Of a stretch of DNA of 64,000 nucleotides, positions 45,842 through 56,772 are shown piece after piece. This stretch comes from Lunularia cruciata (Eukaryota; Streptophyta; Marchantiopsida; Lunulariales; Lunulariaceae). Position numbers and translations under genes: made by a program. Position 1 is the stretch's first letter. Every line of letters starts with the position of its first letter. The notes beneath the pieces were generated by a model, which saw nothing but the letters and a program-made list of their open reading frames with translations, was not told where the DNA came from and ran no database searches. Location: assembly GCA_948567375.1 (NCBI GenBank), contig OX419757.1:39556001-39620000 (forward strand), given 5' to 3'.

Positions 45842-46656
45842 TCAAACATGCTTTTTGTTGATCTCAAGCTTCTCATGCATGAGATCTCCACTCTGCAGAA
45901 TTGACCCTTCCTCACAATGTCATTCAAATCTCCCAACCAATACGTCACAGTCCTCTGAAATTTTGCACACTTGATCACAACTCCAGGGCGTCCCTCCCTG
46001 CAAAATTTCAGATCTTTTCATTGAGCCATTTGGCCTAGACACCTTTCTATTCAGCACCCATATTTCAGATTTGGTCTGAAAACCACCCCCCTCACTTCAA
46101 AAACTCATCACGCCCTGCGCAAAAACGATCTCTCTCTAATTTTTGTGGCAGCAGGTAGGATACAATGCACTGAATTTTCTTGGAAATTTTCAGGACAATT
46201 CACTGAAAATTGAAGAAATGGCAGACTCTGTACAATTTTCCAGAGAGCATGCAGTTGCGGGAGCACTTTACCCTATCAACTTTCAAAAATTCTAGCCCAG
46301 TGCGCATAGAAGCTCTCTCAATAATTTCAAGTGTGCTAACTGAAAGATAACCCAAGCTATCATGTGTAGAAATCTCAAGTCCAGATCTCAAACTTGAGAT
46401 TTTGCCCAAAATCACCTTAATCCCCAAAATCTGCAATCCACCTCACACAATCTCTCCAATTCCTCTCATGTGTACAAGATGTACAAAATCACCTCAAAGA
46501 CATCATAATGAACTACAGGGTATACAAATGGATCTTGGTTCTCTAACATAAGTTCAGCCCTCTCCTCTCCTAATGTTCTCTCCAAGTGAGCTCTCATAGC
46601 CTCCTTCTGCCTAATGTAGAATTGGACGCGGAACATTATCTTGCCTTCTAGAGAGG

Positions 46657-46673
46657 TCCCGGCAACGGAACCA
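46657..46673 (-). promoter_or_regulatory. Primer-binding site of A3 (tRNA-Glu type)
   Basis: On the minus strand TGGTTCCGTTGCCGGGA starts four bases after the 5' LTR. It is complementary over 17 nt to the 3' end of plant tRNA-Glu (acceptor beginning TCCGTTG) including CCA, from memory of the Arabidopsis tRNA. Confidence 0.8.
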
Positions 46674-46677
46674 AAAA

Positions 46678-47356
46678 TGTGAGCCGGCCTGTCTCTCACT
46701 CAGGATGAACCTCTGATGGCTATTATGGTAGCGCACCATGGACTAAGAAGGCAAGGAACCCCAACTCCATCATACTCCTCCAAGGCTAACACTCCAAGAC
46801 TCAAGACATTGCTCACTAGAGAACTCAATGAAAGAGAGATAGTTGCAAATGAAAGGATGATGAGTACCTCCTCACTCCTTGTTTATATACTTGTGAAATA
46901 GTTACGTACCAAAGTTACTAATTACCGTAGTAACTCAAGTTACTAGACTAAAAGTCAAGTAAAGTCAAAAAGTAGAAAGGAATATCCATTCACATGGGCA
47001 TATTCCCCTTATCTTGACCCAACCACTAAAGCAAGGATTCCTTCACATGGGCTATCCTTGGACTAAAGAAGAATCCAAAACAAAAAGGCTTGCGGGCCCA
47101 AGAGTTCTCAACTCTTTCCCCAAAGCCAAACACCTAGGAATAATACCAAGTCAACACACTAAAATCCAAAATAGTGGTGCTCATCTTTCCTACTTCCTCT
47201 AAAGTAAGGTCCCATCTATCTTAGCTATGACTAACTTTAGCTAACCATGACTAATATAGAACCATCCTTTATCTCTATATAAATAATATCTCTTAAGTAC
47301 TTGTAATACCAAGCTAAATATCACAATACCACACACATGCACAAATGGGTGTTACA
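46678..47356 (-). repeat. 5' LTR of A3
   Basis: 679 bp, followed on the right by the second GATC (47357-47360). It carries the element promoter (TATA at 46881-46890). Confidence 0.95.
46881..46890 (-). promoter_or_regulatory. TATA box in the A3 5' LTR
   Basis: Reads GTATATAAAC on the minus strand, about 470 bp into the LTR. This would place transcription start near 46850 and leave about 170 bp of R-U5. The motif is conserved in the other family A LTRs. Confidence 0.6.
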
Positions 47357-50300
47357 GATCAGATTCTCTAAACCCAAGGTATTTGAAGGCAAGAATCTTC
47401 CGGGTGTAGTGGAGAATTTTGTGTTTGATTGTGAATGTTACTTTGAAGCTACTAATCTACAAGACGAGCAAAAATAAATTCTCTTGGCTTCTAGCCAATT
47501 GGATGGAGTAGCAAAGCTATGGTGGAGATTCCGAGTGGAGCAAGCTGAACGACAAATTTTTGCACCAATCTTTACATGGGCAGAATTCAAGAGCACAATA
47601 ACTAGTCAATTGCAAGCTATAAATGCCATACGAGCTGCACTAGATAAGTTGGCAGAGTTGAAACAGATTGGCTCTGTAAGAAGTTACATCACGCAGTTCC
47701 AAAAACACCATCATGCAAATTCCAGATATATTGGACGGTGAAGCTCTAGATCAATTTGTGAGGGGCTTGAAGGCAAGAACCAAATTAGAGGTAACCATGC
47801 AAGAGCAACAACACTTGGAAGAAGCCATGCGGTTGGCCAAATGTTGATTCCTTGGTGGTAACAACTTGGTCTCGACCTCAACCTCCACAAAGCCTACCAA
47901 TACACTACACACAAGTGGAGGAGCCATCACCAATGGAGATTGATGCCATTCAACAAAGACCACTTGGCATGGTAGATAGAGAGAAATTGCAACAAAATGG
48001 TGGTTGTTTTTATTGTCGCCAATTGGGGCATCGTATTGTTGAATGTCCACTCAAGAATGGACAACCTTGACAAGTTGCCCAGGTGGAGGTCACGGAGCGG
48101 AATGATCAAGGAAACAAAGAATCTCAGTAGGAGATTTTGAGCTGCCTACTAGGAGCTTGATTAGTTCCAATAGGATTGAAGGCTTGACCTATACAAGTTT
48201 GCTTCACTTGCAAGGTACGATATGTAATTGAGATTGTAGGATTTTGGTTGATTTTGGAAGTTTAGAGAATTGCATCTCTATGCAAGTAGCAAAGGAATTG
48301 GATATTTCAATCAAGCCAGTGATTGGAAGTAGTTTGATGATGGCGGATGGTAGAAAGGGTTTTGCATTCAACACCTCACATCTTGTTACCTTCAAGATTG
48401 GGAAGGAGTATTTGGAGTGTATGAGGTTTATAGTGGCATCTCTACACTATGATATCATTCTAGGTCTACCTTGGCTTCAATATCATAAGTTTCAATTTGA
48501 TTGGACCCGATGCCAAATTCAAGTACAACACCAAGGTAGGAATTTCCGATAAGGTTTTCTGGGACCTCTGAGTAAGACACCTAAGAATAGTCAGTCCCAA
48601 GATGGGAAGTTTGTTGAGAAGGTTGCCATAGAGCAAAGCTCAAAGGGAGATGAGTCCCAAGATGGGAAGTTTGCCAAGAAGGCAACCATAGAGCAAGCTT
48701 GGAAGAGAGATGAGTCCCTAGAAGGGAAGTTTGTTAGTAAAGCAGCCATAGAGCAAGCTTTGGAGGAAGATAAGTCTGTGTTCGCAGTGTAGATCAAGCC
48801 AATTGCACAAAAACAATCTACGAAGGGCCAAGAGCCTCATCAAGCAATGGTTGATCAGATAGTTAAGGAGTTTGCGGATGTGTTTCTAGATGATCTACCA
48901 AAGGGATTACCCTCCAATTGAGGTCTGCCCTTCAAGATCGAGTTGTTACCAAGGAGTACTTTAGTGAGTAGACCGATCTATTGGCTCTCACCAAAGGAGT
49001 TGGAGGAGTTGCAAACAACACTTACAAAGTTGTTGGAGAAGGACTTCATACAACATAGTATCTCTCCTTGGGGAGCACTGGTACTATTTGTCCAAAGAAG
49101 GATGGAGGACTTTGTTTCTATATTGATTATCGTGGGCTCAATAAGCAAATTGTGAAGAATGCATATCCCTTGCCTTGGATCAATGACTTGCTTGATCAAC
49201 TAAGTAGAGCACGCTAATTTCCCAAGTTGGATCTTTGTAGCGGCTATTGGAAAACTCCTATTGATAGAGAGAATATGCAAAAGATTGCCTTTCACACAAA
49301 GTATGTGCATTTTGAGTGGAGAGTTCTACCTTTTGGACTCACTAATACTCTAGCATTCTTCATGGATCAGACTTGCATTGGATGTTGGATGGACTATTGG
49401 ATTGGTCCATAGTGGTGTTCTTGGATGATATCTTAATCTATAACAAGACAGAGGCGGAACATGTGAATCATGTGCGAGAAGTCCTAAGATGACTACGACA
49501 ATGGAAATTTTACTACAAGAAGTTGAGGTGTGCCTTTTGGCAGAAGGAGGTTACCTTCTTGGGTCATAAGATCTCATCAGAGGGGATTAAGATGGAGGAA
49601 GAGAAAATCAAGGCCATTACTGATTGGCCTACCCCAAAGGATGCTACAGAAGTACGGGCATTCAATAGATTGGCCAATTTTTACTGATGGTTCATGTATT
49701 ATTATGCTCATGTGGCTGCACCATTGACTGACCTCTTAGGAAAGAACTTGAGTTTCTAGTGGACCACCAAGCATGAAGAAGCATTCCAAAAGTTAAAGCA
49801 TATGGTGTCTTCAAGACCCATTCTTCAACCATATGATCCTCAACTGCCTTGTGTGGTTGATTTTGATGCTTCTAACTTTGCAATTAGAGCCGTGCTACAA
49901 CAAAAATTCCTAGATGGACTCCATCCCATTGCCTTTGTGTCTTTCCAACTCAATACAACTGAATGAAACTACTCTACTTGAGATCAAGAACAACTTGCAA
50001 TGGTATACGCTACCAAGGTATGGAGGCATTACCTCTTGGGGAAACAAGTGATCATGCAAACTGATCACAGACCATTGTTGCACACCTTACACTCGGAACA
50101 CATGAAGAGTTGACATCATCAATGTGAGGAACAACTCCAACTATATGATATCAAACTTGAGTACAAACCATGTTGGTTCCATGTCATCCCTGATGCTTTA
50201 TCACGATGACCTGATTTGAAGTCTCTTCCTCTCATCACAATGGCAATTTCAATGGTGTCAGTTGACTCCAAGGTCCAAAATAAGTTTCAATCAGCTCTAC

Positions 50301-51703
50301 ACCAAGATCTCTTCTTCCAAATGGTACATGGTCACCTTACGGCATGCAATAAGGAGTACAACACCTTCTCCATCAAGGAGGGCCTTTTATTCCATGAGGA
50401 CTGGATCTATGTTCCAACTAAAGGTGATCTTTGACTTGTGTGCCTTCAAGAAGCCCATGATATACCTATTGCTGGTCACATGGGTGTGGACAAGACCTTG
50501 GGTAACCTTCAACGTCAATGGTGGTGGCCCAAGATGATATGAGATGTTTGAGAATTTGTCTGATCGTGTAAGAGCTGCCAATGTAACAAGGCAAGCAACC
50601 AAAAGCCGAGTGGATTCCTTCAACCACTTGCCATTCCATCCGCTCACTAGGAGCATGTGAGCTTGGATCTCATCACATCTTTGCCAAAGACAAAACAAGG
50701 ACACACTGCAATTGTGGCATTTGTGGATAAGCTTAGTAAGCAAATCCACTTTGCACCAACCTGTGATACCGTGGATGCTCCAACCTTAGCGCAAATCTAC
50801 TTTGACAATGTCTTCAAGCATCATGGGATACCACGTGTACTCATCTCTGATCGTGATCCTTGATTTACTGGGAAGTTTTGGCAAACACTCTTCCAAATAC
50901 TTGGCACCAAGCTTGCTTTGTCCATGGCCTATCATCCACAAACTGATGGACAAATCAAACGTGCAAATCATACATTGGAGGATATGTTACATGCCTTTGT
51001 CAATGTCCACCAAACCATTTGAGATGAATGTCTTGCAGTTGCAAAATTTGCTTATAACAATTCCAAACAGGCAAGCACCGGATTTTCTCCTTTCTTTCTC
51101 AATTTTGCCCAAGATTTGCTTGTTCCAGATTCTCTTCTTGCTCCCCCTCCATCTCAAGTTCCTCATCCTTCCACATTCTTGACCAATATATCCCACTTTC
51201 TCCAACAAGCCAAGTCTCACCTCCTTGTTGCTCAAAATTGCCAAAAACAATATGCGGACCACCATCGTCGTGATCTCACCTTTGAAGTCGGTGATAAAGC
51301 CATGCTATCCTCTAGTAACCTCCTTCTCCCACTTGATACCCAAGTTCATAAACTTGCCCCTAATTGGATAGGACCCTTTGATATCACCCAAATTGTCTCT
51401 CATGTTGGTTATTGACTTGCCTTGCCTTGTCATATACGTATCCATCTTGTCTTTCATGTTTCCAAGTTGAAACCCTTTGTTCCTAACCCCTCTTCCTTTT
51501 CCTCTCAAGTCCAACCTCCCCCTCTTCACGTCCCTATCAATGATCATGAGGAGTACAAAGTTGATTGTATCCTTGCACGTTGCCATATTCAACAAGGCCG
51601 TCAACAACATACGGAGTACAAGGTCCTTTGGAAAGGGTATGCCCTTCATGATGCCACACGGGAACCTCTTTCTCACCTCCAGAATGCACAGACGGCCATC
51701 TAA
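47357..51703 (+). pseudogene. B2 gag-pol-chromodomain, part after A3
   Basis: Gag continues from 47357, with a good CCHC knuckle CFYCRQLGHRIVEC (about 48006-48050). The protease region reads LVDFGS at about 48248, where DSG is expected. YDIILGLPWLQ is at about 48448-48480. RT has FLDDILIY near 49420; RNase H is at about 49855-50100. The integrase core at 50660-50990 has SLDLITSLP and ISDRDP, but the third catalytic residue reads K (DGQIKRAN). The chromodomain at about 51546-51675 has EEYKVDCIL and YKVLWKGY, with R in place of the last cage tryptophan (ATREP). Several stops and shifts break the frame. The element is not autonomous. Confidence 0.9.
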
Positions 51704-51757
51704 GAATTTGAAGCTTCACTAGCAATGAGGACGTCACCAACTAGCAGCAAGAGAATG

Positions 51758-52182
51758 TGTAACAATATGGAGTTTAGCGACATAGTTAGTAAGGCTAACA
51801 AAGTAGAGAATAAGCCAAATTAGCCTAGAATATTCCAAAAGCATCTAGGAAGCTTCTTGGGAAGCTTCCAGACTAGTTAACTTGCGCTCCAAGTAGGTAG
51901 CTTCTAGAAGGAAGCTTTTAGAAGCTTCTAACTAGCTTAGCTTGCATGCCAAGTAGACGGCTTCTAGAGGGAAGCTTCTTGAGAAGCTTCCTAGTTAACT
52001 TGGCTTGCACTCTAAGAAAGCAGCTCAAGGAAGCTTCTCGAGAAGCCTCTCAAGTGCCTTGTATGCTACCTATAAATACCAAAGCCAAAGCTAATGCTAA
52101 GCATTCGAAGTTTTCCCTCATTCAAGTGTCCCAATGTGAGTTTCCATTCTCTTATTTCTATCCTTGGTCTTGGTCTTTTACA
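51758..52182 (+). repeat. 3' LTR of B2
   Basis: 425 bp, TGTAACAATATGG...GGTCTTTTACA, the same length as the 5' LTR. It is followed by the GATGC target copy (52183-52187). Confidence 0.93.
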
Positions 52183-52889
52183 GATGCACTTTGGAGTTGG
52201 TTTTGAATACAGGAGGAGAGTTTACAAGAAGCATCACTACAACCATGCTACAACATTTCTCTATCAAACATAGAGTAACTACATCCCATAAGCCAAATTC
52301 CAATGGCTTGGCAGAGAGAACCAATCAGACCTTGTGCATGATGTTGGCCAAAGATGCAGAAATGGAAGGGGCTAAACATCATTGGGACAACAAGATTCAT
52401 GCAGTTTTGTGGGAGTATAGGACAACCATGAAGACTTCTACCAAATATTCTCCATTTCAATTGGTATATGGTATTGAGTCTACCTTACCCACTCACTTTG
52501 ACCTTCCTACCTTCCAAAGCATTCATAGGAGATTGAAGAAAGCACAAGGAGTTGATGTAGAGAAGTCAAGGAAGGATCAACTCACTGAATTGGAAGAGGC
52601 AAGAGCAGTTTCTATGGTTTGAGTGGAGCAAGCCCAAAGGAAAAAAAAGGAGAGCTATGACAAGAGGCAAGTCAAGAAGAAGGTGGAGCCTTTCAAAGAA
52701 GGTGATTGGGTAATGTTGTTTGATTCCATTCAATTCAAGAGAGTGCAAAAGAAGTTTTTGCCTAAGTACTTTGGACCTTTCATAGTGGAGAAGGTGTGGG
52801 CCAATGACACCTATGATCTCAAGGAGTTGGGAGGAAGACATTTTGATAGGATGAACCATGATAAGTTGAAGATGTATCATAGAAGGTAG
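52183..52889 (+). pseudogene. A4 integrase C-terminal half, after the B2 insertion
   Basis: Continues the A4 integrase core directly across the B2 target site: GGEFTRSITT, NGLAERTNQT (third catalytic E kept), then GPFIVEKVWAND and the end FDRMNHDKLKMYHRR. One stop (TGA at 52619-52621) and lesions near the B2 junction break it. The end matches the A3 polyprotein terminus. Confidence 0.9.
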
Positions 52890-52937
52890 AGAGACCTTCA
52901 CTTTGAGGATAAAATGAAAACTTAGTCCGGAGGTAAA

Positions 52938-53620
52938 TGTAACTCCCATTTGTGCATGTATGTAGTATTGTGATATTTTGTTTGGTATTACTAGTACTCA
53001 AGAGATATTATGTATATAAAGATAAAGGATGGTTCTACATTAGTCATGATTAGTTAAAGTTAGTCATAGCTAAGATAGAGGGGATCTTACTTTAGAGAAA
53101 GTGGAAAAGATGAGCACCACTATTCTAGTGTGTTGACTTGATATTATTCCTAGATGTTTGATTTTGAGGAAAGAGTTGAGAACTCTTGGACCTGCAAGCT
53201 TTTTGGTTTTGGATTCTTCTATAGTCCAAGGATAGCCCATGTGAAGGAATCCTTGACTTAGTGGTTGGGTCAAGATAAGATCACATGCTTAGTGGAATAT
53301 GCCCATGTGGATGGATATTCCTTTATACTTTTTGACTTAACTTGACTTTGAGCCTAGTAACTTGAGTTACTCCAATAATTAGTAATTGTGGTGCGTAACT
53401 ATTTTACAAGTATATAAACTAGGGGTGAGGAGGTACTCATCTACCTTTCATTTGCAACCATCTCTCTCATTAAGTTCTCTAGTGAGCAATGTCTTGAGTC
53501 TTGGAGTGTTAGCCTTGGAGGAGTATGATGGAGATGGGGTTCTTTGCCTTGTTACTGCATGGTGTGCTACCACAATAGCCATCAGAGGTTCATCCTGAGT
53601 GAGAGACAGGCCGGCTCACA
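52938..53620 (+). repeat. 3' LTR of A4
   Basis: 683 bp in plus orientation, TGTAACTCCC...GGCCGGCTCACA, preceded by a purine-tract-like GGAGGTAAA (52929-52937). It diverges clearly from the A3 LTRs. Confidence 0.92.
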
Positions 53621-55392
53621 ACACAACCAAAGAAACATCATTTTGACTGAATGTTGTTACACCATAGCTTGTGCGACATGATTTTATAGACTTTTACATG
53701 GCATGAGCCATCTTGTATCATAGTACTCATTGCATGGTTTGGTGAGCACAAATAGGGTACAATACAAAGCCCAACCCATGCTTTTTGGTCTTGGTAGGAG
53801 AACCATAATATTTGTTCTAGAAACCTATAATTGGTGGGATGTTTTTTGAGCAAGATTTGGATAGACAAAGCATGCACTAATTAACTTTGTTAAGAATAGA
53901 GCATGCATTCTTTGTTTTATCCCACTTAGTCCTATCCTAAGGCTTAATCTATTGGCTAAAATACTCCTGAACTACTAGAAACTAGAAAATTTGTGACAAA
54001 AAGAAAAAGCTAAGAAGTGACACAATTCTTAGAAAGAGCTATGTTAAGCTTGCCTAAAGAAAGTTGCACTCATATCATCAATATATACTTAGTGCTATAT
54101 ACTCTTATTCTCTAGTTGTAGATGTTAGACCTTCAAATACTAACAATTTTCATAGTGGTGCTAGAGCCATAATGGTTAGAAAGTAGTACCAGTAGTAATC
54201 TTCATGTAGGTTGTATGAGATATTTGCAAGCCTTCTTAAGCTTCAAAGTTGAGTTTCTTTCTTCTATTAAGTACTTGAGAGAAGTTCACTCTATTTTTGA
54301 CATGCTCTTGTGATGCAACTTCAATTTAGAAACAATGGATAGAAAAGGCACTAGCTCCATTGACAACAATAGCATAACAAGTTGAGAATATGATCATGGT
54401 TGGTAAAAAATAAGGCTTGTATTTCTCCTTGGTAAATCACTTGCACTTATGCCTTCTTCATAAAATCACACTCATTTGCTTCATCTCATTATGAGTTTGT
54501 ATAAGGTGTGTAAGGTATTGGCTAGCTTTATGAATTCCAAAACCAATGAGCAAAATATTTGGTATCTAAACCTTAAAATCTCTATATTTATCAGAAAAAT
54601 TGGTTCATAGTAAAGAAGAAGATAGAAGCTATTGAGCTCTTACTTGTGCAGATAATAACTAGACATATAAGACAAGTTTTGTGGTCCCTAAATATGACAA
54701 GATTACATATTAGAGAGAAAGAGAGAAAGATAAAGATAGAAAGATATTTTATAACCCTAGTTTGTAGAAGAAACTTCACAATCGTGCTTGTGGCACTAAC
54801 AAAAATTTGAGCAAACCAACACACAACCATGAAGAGTCTTGGGATGCAAATGTTAGGTTTTCCCTATGAGCAAAGTTTGAAAATCCTAAAGGATGTAGGT
54901 TGAAACGCGAGTAAAGGCAAGACGAAAGAAACATTCAGAAAAGTTGACAATAAGTAGCAATAAGATAATTGTGTCTTTCAAGGATGAAAGGGTGATACAA
55001 ACTAGATGAAGTTCCACACAAAAGGTACTGCAAAGAAAGATAATTGTAACATGGGGTCAAAGCCACTTTCCTCATGGTGATGTTCGCAATGTTCCAGTGT
55101 CCTTGACCTGATGGGAATTAGCAGATGAACACGTTGTACCAAATAAATTTATTCCAAGACTTTTGGTACATGGTTTCAACTCTAAGTTTGTTCCCAAGAC
55201 TTTCGATACATGGTTTCAACCTACCTTGCGGATATTAGGACAACCATGTATTCGGTCTACCCACCCAAGGATGTCAATTGAAATTGACAACTGACATGCG
55301 AGTCTTGAAAATATATATCTACCTGTTTAGATGCATCACAAGTATCAAATGCTGAATTCTGCACATAGCCCGTAACATGTCTTTTGAGAAAG
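53621..55392. other. Intergenic, with a possible old copia-type LTR end
   Basis: No gene recognised. At 54156-54168 TGGTGCTAGAGCC, preceded by a CA at 54151, resembles an LTR end plus primer site (compare TGGTATCAGAGCC). About 170 bp on, ATGGATAGAAAAGG could be a decayed gag start. No domain could be confirmed. Confidence 0.35.
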
Positions 55393-55456
55393 TCTCGTAT
55401 TGAACTAAGACCAAAGAGATACTGATTTGTCTCTTTGGTCTTAGTTCAATATGAGA
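55393..55456. repeat. Foldback with 27-bp stem
   Basis: Left arm 55393-55419 and right arm 55430-55456 are complementary over 27 positions with only one G-T pair. The loop is 10 bp. The centre of the arm reads TTGAACTAAGACCAAAGAGA. Confidence 0.85.
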
Positions 55457-55537
55457 GCAGTGGATGGACCACCGCAAAGGAGTGATCTAGGCCTGTGGAG
55501 CCTCGAAGACAGGCAAGGCTTGCACTCTCCCAACTGA

Positions 55538-55681
55538 GCATTCTCAACCAATATCAAAGCTCACCAAATAACAGGGTTACTTTTGTAAATATTGAATTGT
55601 TGAAGGTACATTCTGAACCAGTATCAGTATCAAGGCTAAGCAAAAATACCAGGGTTACTTTTGTGAATATTGAATTATTGA
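55538..55681. repeat. Tandem duplication, unit about 70 bp
   Basis: Two units share GCATTCT/ACATTCT...CAGGGTTACTTTTGT and AATATTGAATT. The second has a short insertion (AGTATC duplicated). Confidence 0.75.
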
Positions 55682-55928
55682 GAATAGGTTTATAATATCA
55701 GTACTTGTTGAGTGTATTTTTGCTCGTATAGTCAGGTTTAGGGTATTATCTTCTACAATCTACATGAACGTCCAAGAATAACATAATTAATGATGAGGAT
55801 AGTCAAATTTTTATTTTATAACATCAATAGGACAGTACAATATTTCCTTATATTGACAACTTAGATAAATAAGTGCAGTATTTCTCAATCACTTTGTTGG
55901 GGAATGGGGAGGGCATAGTTCAAGCAAT

Positions 55929-55957
55929 CCCCGCCCCCCTCCCCCCTCCCCTCCCCC
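55929..55957 (-). other. Strong G-quadruplex motif
   Basis: The plus strand has C-runs of 4, 6, 6, 4 and 5 separated by single bases, so the minus strand has five G-runs with 1-nt loops. It lies about 800 bp downstream of the receptor kinase stop codon, on the kinase coding strand. Confidence 0.8.
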
Positions 55958-56772
55958 AATTATAAGTTTCATAGTTATATATTTTCCCCGCACCCCGAAT
56001 ATAGTATAGTAGTATAATGTAGTAGTTTTCATTTCATATCTATTGCAAGACTATTTACTAAATTACTAAATTTGCTAAAAGTGATGTTCTCCATGTCGAA
56101 TTGGATCCATTCCTCTCCATCCATTTGATGGAAAAGCAGTAGTATAACTGATGAAATAACCTAGGCTATACCTTGAAATCTGACTAGCTTTCAGCCTCCA
56201 GTAAAGTGGCAATCTCCCGTCTTAGTTTTTGTGGTCTCGTCTCCAGAGACGAATGACATAAGACAGCTCTTTGCATACAATATTACCAAGGTGTAGTAAT
56301 TGAACACATGATTAACTCATACTCCGTTTTGATACACATATCAGTTCTTTCGCATAAATTATCAAGGCTTCCTTCAGATCGTATAAAGACCATGATCTTT
56401 ATATCTCTTCTTACATCACTATACCTCCAGTGTGTACAGGAGATGTGGATGTGGACAAGCCATGATGGTCGATCTGGTATTACCACTGCAATATAATGGA
56501 CCGTGAAACTACTGAAGCATCTGCTGATCAGACCACAAAAAACTACAGAATCTGGTTGACTTGGTAGTTGTAAGTTGAGTTGGGTTTTAAAATAATCCAC
56601 TCTAGTGACCTTAACTCCTGTTGTGAGCAATTGCACTCCTGAGCCTAGACTACGCTTCATATAGTACTAAACCTCTGCGTTGACATCAACTACTTGAAAC
56701 ATCAGCCCTAGACCTGACATATATACAAGGAGATCTCTGGATCGAGTGAATAACAGTACTTGTCTCTACTTG

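Larger units (their letters stand above)
39539..47356 (-). mobile_element. Complete Ty3/gypsy retrotransposon A3 (family A), innermost of the nest
   Basis: Full-length 7818-bp element with 679-bp LTRs at both ends (TG...CA), a 4-bp target duplication GATC, a 17-nt primer site for tRNA-Glu, an accessory ORF1 and an uninterrupted 1608-codon gag-pol. I saw no difference between the two LTRs on reading them. It has all the parts needed for autonomous transposition and is probably recent. There is no chromodomain. The protease DGGS motif and an extra ORF before gag recall the Tat/Ogre side of the non-chromodomain plant gypsy lineages, but there is no second RNase H, so I leave the clade open. Confidence 0.95.
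38708..52182 (+). mobile_element. Ty3/gypsy chromovirus B2 (family B), nested in A4 and interrupted by A3
   Basis: Two 425-bp LTRs (38708-39132 and 51758-52182) enclose gag-pol with a C-terminal chromodomain. The target duplication is GATGT (38703-38707) and GATGC (52183-52187). The uninterrupted target in A3 reads GGTTTGGATGCC, so the 5-bp duplication has one later substitution. A3 splits B2 between 39538 and 47357. The two LTRs differ at roughly two dozen positions by eye, so B2 is of middle age. Confidence 0.93.
35268..53620 (+). mobile_element. Ty3/gypsy retrotransposon A4 (family A), outer element of the nest
   Basis: Plus-strand family A copy. It begins inside the leader at the C-terminal end of ORF1 (35268-35337) and lacks the 5' LTR and primer site. 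A deletion joins the leader (equivalent to A3 about 45310) to the region just before the zinc knuckle (A3 about 44295), removing the Gag N-terminus. Coding remnants run to 38707, are interrupted by B2 (38708-52182), and resume at 52183. The 3' LTR ends at 53620. It is the oldest of the three nested layers. Confidence 0.9.

Noticed and set aside
55393-55456. miRNA gene
   Set aside because: The stem is nearly perfect but the loop is only 10 nt and total length 64 nt, too short for a typical plant precursor. Kept only as a foldback repeat.
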